Part shown: piece by piece, positions 36,587 to 43,712 of the stretch
Layout: each line of letters opens with the position of its first letter
Position numbering within the stretch: the stretch's first letter is position 1
Assembly (NCBI RefSeq): GCF_000455825.1
Contig: NZ_ATAO01000157.1
Coordinates: 20,031-84,030 of the forward strand
Direction: 5' to 3'
Length of the DNA: 64,000 bases
DNA from: Microbacterium maritypicum MF109
GTDB taxonomy: Bacteria; Actinomycetota; Actinomycetes; Actinomycetales; Microbacteriaceae
Program-made: the position numbers and the translations under genes
The notes under the pieces: generated by a model
The model's database searches: none
Told to the model about the DNA's origin: nothing
What the model saw: only the letters and a program-made list of their open reading frames with translations

Positions 36587-37357
36587 ATGACCACTGCAGC
36601 CAAGGCCCAGACCCTTGTCGGACTCTATGACGCACCGGAGATCCTTCGCGTCGTGAATGTGTGGGACGTCGTCTCCGCGCGGGCGGTCGCCGCCCTCCCC
36701 GAGACCCAGGCGATCGCCACCGCCGGACACGGCATCGCGGCGTCGTTCGGCTATGACGACGGCGCCACGCCGCGCGAGATCATGATCGACATGGTGGGTC
36801 GCATCGCGGCCGCCGTCCATGTGCCCGTGACCGCCGATCTCGACGACGGATACGGCGACGCGGGGGAGACCACCCGCCTCGCCATCGGGGCAGGCGTCGT
36901 CGGCGCGAACGTCGAGGACCGACTCAAGCCGCTCGACGAGTCCGTCGCCTCCGTCGAGGCGATCGTGAAGGCGGCGGAGGCCGAGGGCGTCCCGTTCGCC
37001 CTCAATGCGCGCACGGACGCCTTCGTCCGCGCCGGCGGTCGGCCCGTGCAGGAGAGCATCGCCGATGCCATCCAGCGTGGGCGGGCTTACCTCGACGCCG
37101 GAGCGACCGCGGTGTTCGTGCCCGGCATCCTCGACATGAACGTCACGCGTCAGCTCGTCGAGGGCATCGGCGAGCGCAAGATCAGCGTCATCGGGATTCC
37201 GGGTGCCCTCGCGGCCTCGGAGTACGAGAAGCTCGGTGTCGCGCGCATCTCCTACGGTCCGCTCCCGCAGCGGGTCGCGCTGACGGCGCTGCAGGAGCTG
37301 GCGGCCGACCTGTACGCCGGCGGCGTCGTACCCGCGAACCTTCCGGCGCTCAACTGA
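36587..37357 (+). CDS. isocitrate lyase / PEP mutase family protein
   Basis: A 256-residue TIM-barrel protein with the family's metal site TADLDDGYGD at about residue 84, VGANVEDR at about 105 and FALNARTDAFV at about 135. It lacks the KKCGH motif of true isocitrate lyase, so it is more like oxaloacetate decarboxylase, methylisocitrate-lyase-like or phosphonomutase-like members. The reaction cannot be chosen from sequence. It is leaderless and lies 42 bp before proS; the gap contains a 17-bp inverted repeat. Confidence 0.85.
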   Translation: MTTAAKAQTLVGLYDAPEILRVVNVWDVVSARAVAALPETQAIATAGHGIAASFGYDDGATPREIMIDMVGRIAAAVHVPVTADLDDGYGDAGETTRLAIGAGVVGANVEDRLKPLDESVASVEAIVKAAEAEGVPFALNARTDAFVRAGGRPVQESIADAIQRGRAYLDAGATAVFVPGILDMNVTRQLVEGIGERKISVIGIPGALAASEYEKLGVARISYGPLPQRVALTALQELAADLYAGGVVPANLPALN

Positions 37358-37365
37358 CGTCGTCG

Positions 37366-37414
37366 AAGACGAGTGACCACGGCTCACTAGACTTGCTCCG
37401 TGGTCACTCGTCTT
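37366..37414. repeat. 17-bp perfect inverted repeat around the proS promoter and start
   Basis: Left arm AAGACGAGTGACCACGG (37366-37382), right arm CCGTGGTCACTCGTCTT (37398-37414), with a 15-nt spacer holding the TAGACT -10 box. The right arm contains the GTG start codon of proS. It could be an operator, or a hairpin in any transcript reading in from the upstream gene. Confidence 0.85.
37388..37393 (+). promoter_or_regulatory. -10 box TAGACT of leaderless proS
   Basis: TAGACT ends 6 nt before the GTG at 37400. It lies in the loop of the 17-bp inverted repeat. Confidence 0.65.
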
Positions 37415-39160
37415 TCGAACTTCTTCCTCCGCACGCTCCGTGAAGACCCTGCAGGCGCAGAGGTCGCCAGCCACCGGCTGCTGATCCGGGCCGGGTACAT
37501 CCGCCCGCAGGCCGCCGGCATCTTCGCGTGGCTGCCACTGGGTCTCCGCGTCAAGTCGAAGATCGAGACCGTCGTCCGCGAGGAGATGGCCGCCGCAGGC
37601 GCACAGGAGGTGCACTTCCCGGCGCTCATGCCCCGTGAGTCCTATGAGGCCACCGGCCGCTGGGACGAGTACGGCGACCTGCTCTTCCGTCTGCAGGATC
37701 GCAAGGGCGGCGACTATCTGCTCGCGCCCACCCACGAAGAGGCCTTCACTCTGCTCGTGAAGGACCTGTACTCCTCGTACAAGGATTTGCCGCTCACGAT
37801 CTACCAGATCCAGGACAAGTACCGCGACGAGGCGCGCCCGCGGGCGGGCCTGCTCCGTGGACGCGAGTTCACGATGAAGGACGCGTACTCGTTCGACTCT
37901 TCCGATGAGGGGCTGGACGCCAGCTACCAGGCGCAGCGCGACGCGTACGAGCGCATCTTCCAGCGTCTCGGTCTCGAGTACGTCATCGTCCAGGCCGATG
38001 CGGGGGCGATGGGCGGATCCCGCAGCGAGGAGTTCCTGCACCCGACTCCGGTCGGCGAAGACACCTTCGTCCGCAGCGCCGGCGGCTATGCAGCGAACGT
38101 CGAGGCGTTCACCACCGCGGTGCCCGAGGCGATCGCGTACGACGCCGACGAGTCCCCGGTGATCTTCGACTCTCCCGACACACCGACCATCGAGACGCTG
38201 GTCGCGCATGTCAACCGAGAGCTCGAGGGCGAGTACACCGCAGGCGACACGCTCAAGAATGTCGTGCTCGCGCTGACCCACCTCGACGGCACCCGCGAAC
38301 TCGTGATCGTCGGCATCCCCGGCGACCGTGAGGTCGACGAGAAGCGCGCCGAGGTCGCCTTCGCGCCTGCCGAGGTCGAGACCGCCACAGCGGACGACTT
38401 CGAGAACAACCCGCTGCTCGTGAAGGGCTACATCGGCCCCTGGTCACCCACCGGTGCGGTGCTCGGCGAGGAGTCGGCCACGGGCATCCGGTATCTTGTC
38501 GACCCGCGCGTCAGCGAGGGCACCAGCTGGATCACCGGCGCGAACATCGACGAGAAGCACGCGCACTCCGTCGTGGCCGGGCGAGACTTCGCCGCGGACG
38601 GCATCATCGAGATCGCGAACGTGCGCGCCGGGGACCCGGCTCCCGACGGCTCGGGCCCGGTGGAGCTCGCGCGCGGCATGGAGATCGGACACGTCTTCCA
38701 GCTGGGCCGGAAGTACGCCGAGGCTCTGGGGCTGAAGGTGCTGAACGAGAACGGCAAGCTCGTCACCGTCACGATGGGCTCGTACGGCATCGGCGTGACC
38801 CGCATCCTCGCGATCATCGCCGAGCTCAACAATGACGACAAGGGCCTCATCTGGCCGGCGTCGGTCGCACCGTTCGACGTGCAGGTCGTCGCGGCAGGTC
38901 GTGATCAGGTCGCATTCGAGGTGGCGGAAGGTATCTCCGCGCAGCTCGAGGCCGCCGGTCTCGATGTGCTGTACGACGACCGCCCCAAGGTGTCGCCCGG
39001 TGTGAAGTTCGGCGATGCCGAGCTCGTCGGAGTGCCGAAGATCGTCATCGTCGGCCGCGGGGCCGCCGACGGCCAGGTCGAGCTGTGGGATCGCGCCACG
39101 GGGGACCGCGACGCGATCTCCGTCGACGAGGTCGTCGAGCGCCTCACCGTCGCACGCTGA
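37400..39160 (+). CDS. proS: prolyl-tRNA synthetase
   Basis: Charges tRNA-Pro. The 586-residue protein is the bacterial type: class II motif 1 around [25 protein letters not shown], motif 2 [26 protein letters not shown], the YbaK-like editing insertion (about 220-380, with [15 protein letters not shown]) between motifs 2 and 3, motif 3 [12 protein letters not shown] at about 457, and the anticodon-binding domain at the end ([10 protein letters not shown] onward). The GTG start is leaderless. A bidirectional hairpin overlaps the following convergent stop. Confidence 0.97.
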   Translation: MVTRLSNFFLRTLREDPAGAEVASHRLLIRAGYIRPQAAGIFAWLPLGLRVKSKIETVVREEMAAAGAQEVHFPALMPRESYEATGRWDEYGDLLFRLQDRKGGDYLLAPTHEEAFTLLVKDLYSSYKDLPLTIYQIQDKYRDEARPRAGLLRGREFTMKDAYSFDSSDEGLDASYQAQRDAYERIFQRLGLEYVIVQADAGAMGGSRSEEFLHPTPVGEDTFVRSAGGYAANVEAFTTAVPEAIAYDADESPVIFDSPDTPTIETLVAHVNRELEGEYTAGDTLKNVVLALTHLDGTRELVIVGIPGDREVDEKRAEVAFAPAEVETATADDFENNPLLVKGYIGPWSPTGAVLGEESATGIRYLVDPRVSEGTSWITGANIDEKHAHSVVAGRDFAADGIIEIANVRAGDPAPDGSGPVELARGMEIGHVFQLGRKYAEALGLKVLNENGKLVTVTMGSYGIGVTRILAIIAELNNDDKGLIWPASVAPFDVQVVAAGRDQVAFEVAEGISAQLEAAGLDVLYDDRPKVSPGVKFGDAELVGVPKIVIVGRGAADGQVELWDRATGDRDAISVDEVVERLTVAR

Positions 39161-39163
39161 GAT

Positions 39164-39199
39164 CCACGGCCGCGTCGTCAGCAGACGATGCGGCCGTGG
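39164..39199. terminator. bidirectional hairpin between proS and the PNPOx gene
   Basis: CCACGGCCGC (39164-39173) pairs with GCGGCCGTGG (39190-39199), and inside the loop TCGTC pairs with GACGA. It overlaps the stop codon of the minus-strand gene and follows the proS stop. Confidence 0.75.
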
Positions 39200-39681
39200 T
39201 TCATGATGTCGTCGTCCGGCGTATCGCGGGTGACGAGGGACTTGAGCGCTCCGGCAGCGAGGGCGAGTTTTCCCTTCGACGGCTCCCAGAACTCCGTGAC
39301 CTTCGGAGTCACCTTGAGGAGAGCGATGCCCGGGGTGTCGAGGCCGTCGGCGAACCAGATCTCCAGCGACGCCGAGTAGAGCTCTTCCATCTTCACGCGG
39401 TCGTGCACGACCTCTGCCGTTCCCGCGACGGACACGTAGCGCATCCCCTTCGCATCGCAGTAGGCGAGGCCGACATCGCGGTGCTTGCGCGCCTCATCGA
39501 CCTTCTCGGTGTCTTCGGCCGTGAAGAACCAGATGTCGCCGGCGTCGTCCATCTGCCGGGTCGACATCGGCCGACTCACGAGGTTGCCGTCGTCGTCGGT
39601 GGTGGTGAGCATCGTGATGTCGATGTCCTCCACGAGCTCGACGACGCGGGCGAGGGCTTCGGGTCCTGTGATCTCGGTCAT
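39178..39681 (-). CDS. pyridoxamine 5'-phosphate oxidase family protein (general stress type)
   Basis: A 167-residue split-barrel flavin/F420-binding fold: LTTTDDDGNLVSRPMSTRQMDDAGDIWFFTAEDTEKVDE in the first third, then VSVAGTAEVVHDRVKMEELYS, then IALLKVTPKVTEFWEPSKG. This matches the general-stress FMN-binding subgroup rather than PdxH. Function is redox or cofactor binding; the ligand is not known. ATG at 39681. The downstream end overlaps a hairpin shared with proS. Confidence 0.87.
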   Translation of the reverse strand: MTEITGPEALARVVELVEDIDITMLTTTDDDGNLVSRPMSTRQMDDAGDIWFFTAEDTEKVDEARKHRDVGLAYCDAKGMRYVSVAGTAEVVHDRVKMEELYSASLEIWFADGLDTPGIALLKVTPKVTEFWEPSKGKLALAAGALKSLVTRDTPDDDIMNHGRIVC

Positions 39682-39810
39682 GACGTCAGCGTGCCGCCTG
39701 CGGGCGTCGTGGTCACGGGCATTGACACCGTGGCGGTGTCGTGACAGGGAGGCGACGGCGTCTCGCGGCGACACCCCGGCGTTGCGGCCCGTCGTCGCAC
39801 TGCCGCATGA

Positions 39811-39816
39811 CACCCT
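39811..39816 (+). promoter_or_regulatory. -10-like box CACCCT of the LOG gene
   Basis: CACCCT ends 6 nt before the ATG at 39823. It keeps the final T and the position but not the TA start. Confidence 0.3.
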
Positions 39817-39822
39817 GGTGAC

Positions 39823-40863
39823 ATGATCGACGCACCCCTCCCCGAAGCCCTCAGCTCCGAGATCAACGCCGTCCTCGACGATGCGGGAGTGCATACCGAC
39901 CGCAGGCTCGTGATGCGGATGCTGCGCACCGCGATCCTGCTCGGCGAGGACGGCGCCGATCGGCTCGACCTGAAGATCGCCTCGGCGGCGTTGGCCGAGA
40001 TGCGTGACGCGTTCCGCCTGTTCGCGCCGTTCCGGGGAGTCCCCAAGGTGACGGTGTTCGGGTCGGCCCGAACCCGGCAGGACGATCCGCTCTACCTCAC
40101 CGCCCGCGACGTCGCCGCCGCACTGGCCGGCGACGGCTGGATGGTCGTCACGGGAGCCGGCCCCGGCATCATGCAGGCGGCTTCCGAGGGCGCGGGCCCC
40201 GCGCTCTCCCTGGGGGTCTCCATCCGCCTGCCCTTCGAGGAGAAGCCCAACGGCTTCGTCGCGGGCCAGGACCACGTGGTCGCGATGAAGTACTTCTTCA
40301 CCCGCAAGCTCATGCTCATCAAGGAATCGCTCGGATTCATCTGCCTCCCTGGCGGCTTCGGCACGCTCGACGAGATGTTCGAGCTGCTCACGCTGCAGCA
40401 GACGGGGAAGGCGGAGCCGACGCCCATCGTGCTCCTCGACGAGCCGGGCGGCACCTTCTGGCAGGGGCTGCGGAGCTTCATCGACGACCACCTCGCCCCG
40501 ACCGGCGTCATCTCGGAGGGCGACTTCGACCGCGTCGTCATCACCGATTCGGTCGACGCGGCCCGGGCGGAGATCACCGGGTTCTGGCACAACTACGACT
40601 CGCTGCGATGGGTCGGCGACGCGCTGGTGCTGCGTCTGCGGGCCGAGCCGACGGATGCCGAGATCGAGACGCTCAACGAGCAGTTCGCCTCGATGCTCTC
40701 GTCGGGACGGATCGAGCGGACGACGCCGCGGCCGCCGGAGGTGGCCGACGACGACAACCTCGACCTGCCGCGTCTGATCCTGCACCTGGATCAGCGCCAG
40801 GTGGGCAACCTGTTCCGGCTGATCGGTGCGATCAACGCACTTCCGTCTGCTCCCGCGCGGTGA
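39823..40863 (+). CDS. LOG family protein (TIGR00730-like nucleoside phosphoribohydrolase)
   Basis: A 346-residue protein with a Rossmann LOG domain: VTVFGSARTRQDDPLY at about residue 75, TGAGPGIMQAASEGA at about 109, and the signature ICLPGGFGTLDEMFELLTLQQTGK at about 175. LOG proteins cleave nucleoside monophosphates (AMP, cytokinin nucleotides) to free bases. The N-terminal 65 residues and C-terminal 90 residues exceed the minimal fold, so it is the longer YgdH-like type. Its last 32 bp overlap the 3' end of the minus-strand amine oxidase gene. Confidence 0.88.
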   Translation: MIDAPLPEALSSEINAVLDDAGVHTDRRLVMRMLRTAILLGEDGADRLDLKIASAALAEMRDAFRLFAPFRGVPKVTVFGSARTRQDDPLYLTARDVAAALAGDGWMVVTGAGPGIMQAASEGAGPALSLGVSIRLPFEEKPNGFVAGQDHVVAMKYFFTRKLMLIKESLGFICLPGGFGTLDEMFELLTLQQTGKAEPTPIVLLDEPGGTFWQGLRSFIDDHLAPTGVISEGDFDRVVITDSVDAARAEITGFWHNYDSLRWVGDALVLRLRAEPTDAEIETLNEQFASMLSSGRIERTTPRPPEVADDDNLDLPRLILHLDQRQVGNLFRLIGAINALPSAPAR

Positions 40864-42187
40864 TACGGGCGGCGAAGTCCGCGAGGTCGACCGGCCGATC
40901 GAGGATGCGCTCCGCGGCCCTGTGCCCGGAGTAGAACGCCGCGCCGACCGTCGCCGGCTCGTCACCCCAGGTGGCCTCGCCGGCGAAATGCAGAACGCCG
41001 TCGACGGGTCCCGCCAGCGCGTCATGATCGTGATGCGTCGAGCCCAGCGCGAGGTGCGAGTAGGAGCCGTTCGAGAACTCGTCCTCACCCCAGCGGGTGA
41101 CCCAGTGAGCGAGTGGCTCGCCGACGGCGTCCCCGTAGAGGAGACGCAGCGCGCTGACCGCGTCGGCGACGATCTCGTCGTCCGGACGGTTCTGCATCCG
41201 GCGGCCGAACGGCCCGGCGGCAAAGGTCAGCAGGGTGGGGATGCCGCTGACGGCGGAGACGTCGTACCAGGAATGCCAGTGCTCGCCCGCCTCGCCGAGC
41301 GCGCGGATCACATAGCTCTCCTCGTTCCAGAACCGCTCGGGGAATTGGACGAACACCTTGTTGAAGACGCCCATCCCCAGCCGTGAGACGGGACCGGCGA
41401 CCGCATCCGGCAAAGCCGGTTCGAAGGTGATCGTCCCGGCTTTGAGCACGCCGAGCGGCACGGTGACGATCGCCCGGTCTGCGCGGTACTCGGTGCCGCC
41501 CGCGTGCACGACGACTCCGTCCGCCGAGCGGGTCACCCGGGTCACGACGGTCTTCAGCCGCACGTCGAGGCCGGCCCCGATGCGCCGCGGCAGCTCGTCG
41601 TACCCGCGAGGGAAGATCACCTCGTCTCCGTCGATCGCATCCTCGTCGAGACCGTGCGCGTCGAGGTCGCCGATCCACGCGCCGCACTGCTCCTCGACCC
41701 GATGGCGGAAGAACTCGCGGATGTCGTCGATGCGCTCGGGCGACAGCCCCGACCGGTCGAGAGCGCGTTCGGTGACATCGAGATAGGTGTCGCCGGAGGA
41801 GGACGCGGCGATCTCCTCGACGAGAAGACGGTCGGCGAGTTCGACGTCGGCGACCCATCGCGAGGTGGCTGCCTCGTCCATGGCACGACCCTTGCCATCG
41901 AAGTTCTCGATCGGTCGACCACCCACCTGGAAGCTGCCCACCGTGTACTCGATCGCCGGGATCCTGAGCGCGTGGACGAGGCTCCACAGCGGCGAGTCCT
42001 CGATGCCGTGGATCCACGATGCACCGAGATCGACGGAGAATCCGGCACTTCGGTCGGTGTGCATCCGGCCCCCGATGCGGTCACGTCCCTCGAGGACGAC
42101 GACACTCCGGCCCGCGTCGGCGAGCATGCGGGCGCTCGTGAGCCCCGACATCCCCGCGCCGATCACGATCGTGTCGAATGTGCTCAC
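40832..42187 (-). CDS. flavin monoamine oxidase family protein
   Basis: An FAD-dependent amine oxidase of 451 residues. The dinucleotide-binding GAGMSGLTSARMLADAG lies near residue 9, VLEGRDRIGGRMHT follows at about 30, and the C-terminal FAD block LHFAGEATWGDEPATVGAAFYSGHRAAERIL is clear. The polyamine-oxidase-like sequence suggests a primary or polyamine substrate, not assignable. GTG start at 42187 with GAGGAGGAGC upstream. It overlaps the LOG gene tail to tail by 32 bp. Confidence 0.9.
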   Translation of the reverse strand: MSTFDTIVIGAGMSGLTSARMLADAGRSVVVLEGRDRIGGRMHTDRSAGFSVDLGASWIHGIEDSPLWSLVHALRIPAIEYTVGSFQVGGRPIENFDGKGRAMDEAATSRWVADVELADRLLVEEIAASSSGDTYLDVTERALDRSGLSPERIDDIREFFRHRVEEQCGAWIGDLDAHGLDEDAIDGDEVIFPRGYDELPRRIGAGLDVRLKTVVTRVTRSADGVVVHAGGTEYRADRAIVTVPLGVLKAGTITFEPALPDAVAGPVSRLGMGVFNKVFVQFPERFWNEESYVIRALGEAGEHWHSWYDVSAVSGIPTLLTFAAGPFGRRMQNRPDDEIVADAVSALRLLYGDAVGEPLAHWVTRWGEDEFSNGSYSHLALGSTHHDHDALAGPVDGVLHFAGEATWGDEPATVGAAFYSGHRAAERILDRPVDLADFAARITAREQTEVR

Positions 42188-42255
42188 GTGCTCCTCCTCG
42201 AGCGGCTCCGGATCCCGACACCGCCGCCGCCGTGCGAGGGCCGGTGGGCACAGGG

Positions 42256-42261
42256 TATCGT
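42256..42261 (+). promoter_or_regulatory. -10 box TATCGT of the nusA leader
   Basis: TATCGT ends 7 nt before the ATG of a 12-codon leader ORF at 42269. Confidence 0.45.
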
Positions 42262-42268
42262 GGTACGG

Positions 42269-42307
42269 ATGTCGCGCGTGCGAACAGGCGCGACGAGAGC
42301 TGAATAG
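42269..42307 (+). other. possible leaderless leader peptide before nusA (MSRVRTGATRAE)
   Basis: A 12-residue Arg-rich frame begins 7 nt after TATCGT and stops at TAG 42305-42307, 10 nt before the nusA ATG. The nusA Shine-Dalgarno GAGAGG overlaps its end. It could couple initiation or be chance. Confidence 0.35.
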
Positions 42308-42317
42308 AGAGGCCGTC

Positions 42318-43301
42318 ATGGACATCGAACTGAGTCTGCTGCGAGGGATCGAGAAGGAGAAGGCGATCCCCTTCGACGAGCTCGTCGCGATCATCGAACA
42401 GGCGATCCTGACCGCGTACTCCAAGCACGTCTCCGCCGACGGCGTCACTCCCGAGGGCGTCCGCGTGGATCTCGACCGCAAGACCGGCCACGTCGCCGTG
42501 CTGCAGGTCGTCAAGGACGAAGAGGGCGCGATCATCGGCGAGGAGGACGCCACGCCGGACGACTTCGGGCGTATCGCGGCGTTCGCGGCCAAGCAGGTCA
42601 TCAGCCAGCGTCTGCGCGACATCGCGGACGACGTCGTGCTCGGTGACTTCAAGGACAAAGAGGGCGACATCGTCGCCGGTGTGATCCAGCAGGGCCCGAA
42701 CCCCCGCATGATCCACGTCGATCTCGGAGCCGTCGAGGCGATCCTGCCGCCTGAGGAGCAGGTTCCCGGCGAGGAGTACACGCACGGCTCGCGTCTGCGC
42801 GTGTATGTCACCAGTGTCGCCAAGGGTCTCAAGGGGCCGCAGATCACGGTCTCGCGCACGCACCCCGGCCTGGTCCGCAAGCTCTTCGCCCTCGAAGTGC
42901 CCGAGATCGCTGCCGGTCTGGTCGAGATCGTCGCCCTGGCCCGCGAGGCCGGTCACCGCACGAAGATCGCGGTGAAGGCGAACGACCCGTCGATCAACGC
43001 CAAGGGTGCCTGCATCGGCGAGCTCGGGCGTCGCGTGCGCGCAGTGACCGAGGAACTCGCGGGCGAGAAGATCGACATCGTCGACTACGACGCCGATCTG
43101 CCGACCTTCGTGGCGCACGCGCTCTCACCGGCCAAGGTGACGAGCTCTTTCGTGCTCGACGCCAGCACCAAGGCCGTCCGTGCCCTGGTGCCCGATTACC
43201 AGCTGTCGCTGGCGATCGGTAAGGAAGGTCAGAACGCTCGTCTGGCCGCCAAGCTCACCGGCGCGAAGATCGACATCCAGCCGGACAGCGTCCTCGACTG
43301 A
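42318..43301 (+). CDS. nusA: transcription termination/antitermination factor NusA
   Basis: An RNA-polymerase-binding elongation factor. The 327-residue protein has the N-terminal RNAP-binding helical domain (MDIELSLLRGIEKEKAIPFDEL...), an S1 domain (about 110-180 with GDIVAGVIQQGPNPRMIHVDLG), and KH1/KH2 domains with RTKIAVKANDPSINAKGACIGELGRRV and LSLAIGKEGQNARLAAKLTG. It lacks the acidic C-terminal repeats of the E. coli protein, as usual in actinobacteria. rimP, which normally precedes nusA, is not present; the divergent amine oxidase gene lies there. ylxR follows 62 bp downstream. Confidence 0.96.
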   Translation: MDIELSLLRGIEKEKAIPFDELVAIIEQAILTAYSKHVSADGVTPEGVRVDLDRKTGHVAVLQVVKDEEGAIIGEEDATPDDFGRIAAFAAKQVISQRLRDIADDVVLGDFKDKEGDIVAGVIQQGPNPRMIHVDLGAVEAILPPEEQVPGEEYTHGSRLRVYVTSVAKGLKGPQITVSRTHPGLVRKLFALEVPEIAAGLVEIVALAREAGHRTKIAVKANDPSINAKGACIGELGRRVRAVTEELAGEKIDIVDYDADLPTFVAHALSPAKVTSSFVLDASTKAVRALVPDYQLSLAIGKEGQNARLAAKLTGAKIDIQPDSVLD

Positions 43302-43363
43302 CACGGCTTCGGCCTTCCGCCGCGCCCGGGAGCGGGCGAGGTGGGGTGAAACGCAGGTGTAAG

Positions 43364-43618
43364 ATGGAACCCGTACGAACGTGCGTCGGTTGTCGCATGC
43401 GTGCTCCCCGCTCCACCCTTCTCCGGGTGGTGGCCCAGAACGACACCCTCATCCCCGATGAGCGTGCTGTCCTGCCGGGGCGTGGCGCGTGGGTGCATCC
43501 GACAGCTGAATGCATGGCGGCCGCTCTGCGGCGGCGAGCTTTCGGACGAGCACTGCGTGTGACCACTCAGCTGGACACACGGACCTTCGAACAGCACCCA
43601 CCAAGAAACAAAGGCTGA
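43364..43618 (+). CDS. ylxR: YlxR family RNA-binding protein (DUF448)
   Basis: A small basic protein of 84 residues starting MEPVRTCVGCRMRAPRSTLLRVV, the YlxR signature with the CVGC pair, and containing GRGAWVHPTAECMAAALRRRAFGRALR. It is the standard nusA-infB spacer gene and is linked to RNA binding and control of RNase P or other targets in Bacillus. A GTG at 43346 would add six residues; the ATG at 43364 gives the usual N-terminus. Confidence 0.9.
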   Translation: MEPVRTCVGCRMRAPRSTLLRVVAQNDTLIPDERAVLPGRGAWVHPTAECMAAALRRRAFGRALRVTTQLDTRTFEQHPPRNKG

Positions 43619-43671
43619 ACAGCTATGGAAACAAAGTGAACGGCTCGAAATGAGACCCGTCCGCGACTAGT

Positions 43672-43706
43672 GGTCTGCCCTGTCTGGGTGGACCGACTCA
43701 GACAGG
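43672..43706 (+). promoter_or_regulatory. alternative hairpins before infB, one covering the Shine-Dalgarno
   Basis: CCTGTCTG (43679-43686) can pair with CAGACAGG (43699-43706), which overlaps the Shine-Dalgarno AGGAGA (43704-43709). A competing hairpin pairs GGTC..CCC (43672-43680) with GGG..GACC (43686-43694). The two cannot form together. Confidence 0.45.
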
Positions 43707-43712
43707 AGAATT

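Noticed and set aside
36587..37357. Naming this gene isocitrate lyase.
   Set aside because: The KKCGH motif is missing and the protein is too short; only the superfamily is supported.
39823..42187. Reading LOG plus amine oxidase as a plant-hormone cluster.
   Set aside because: The genes are convergent, not co-transcribed, and both families are broad; no further hormone genes are present.
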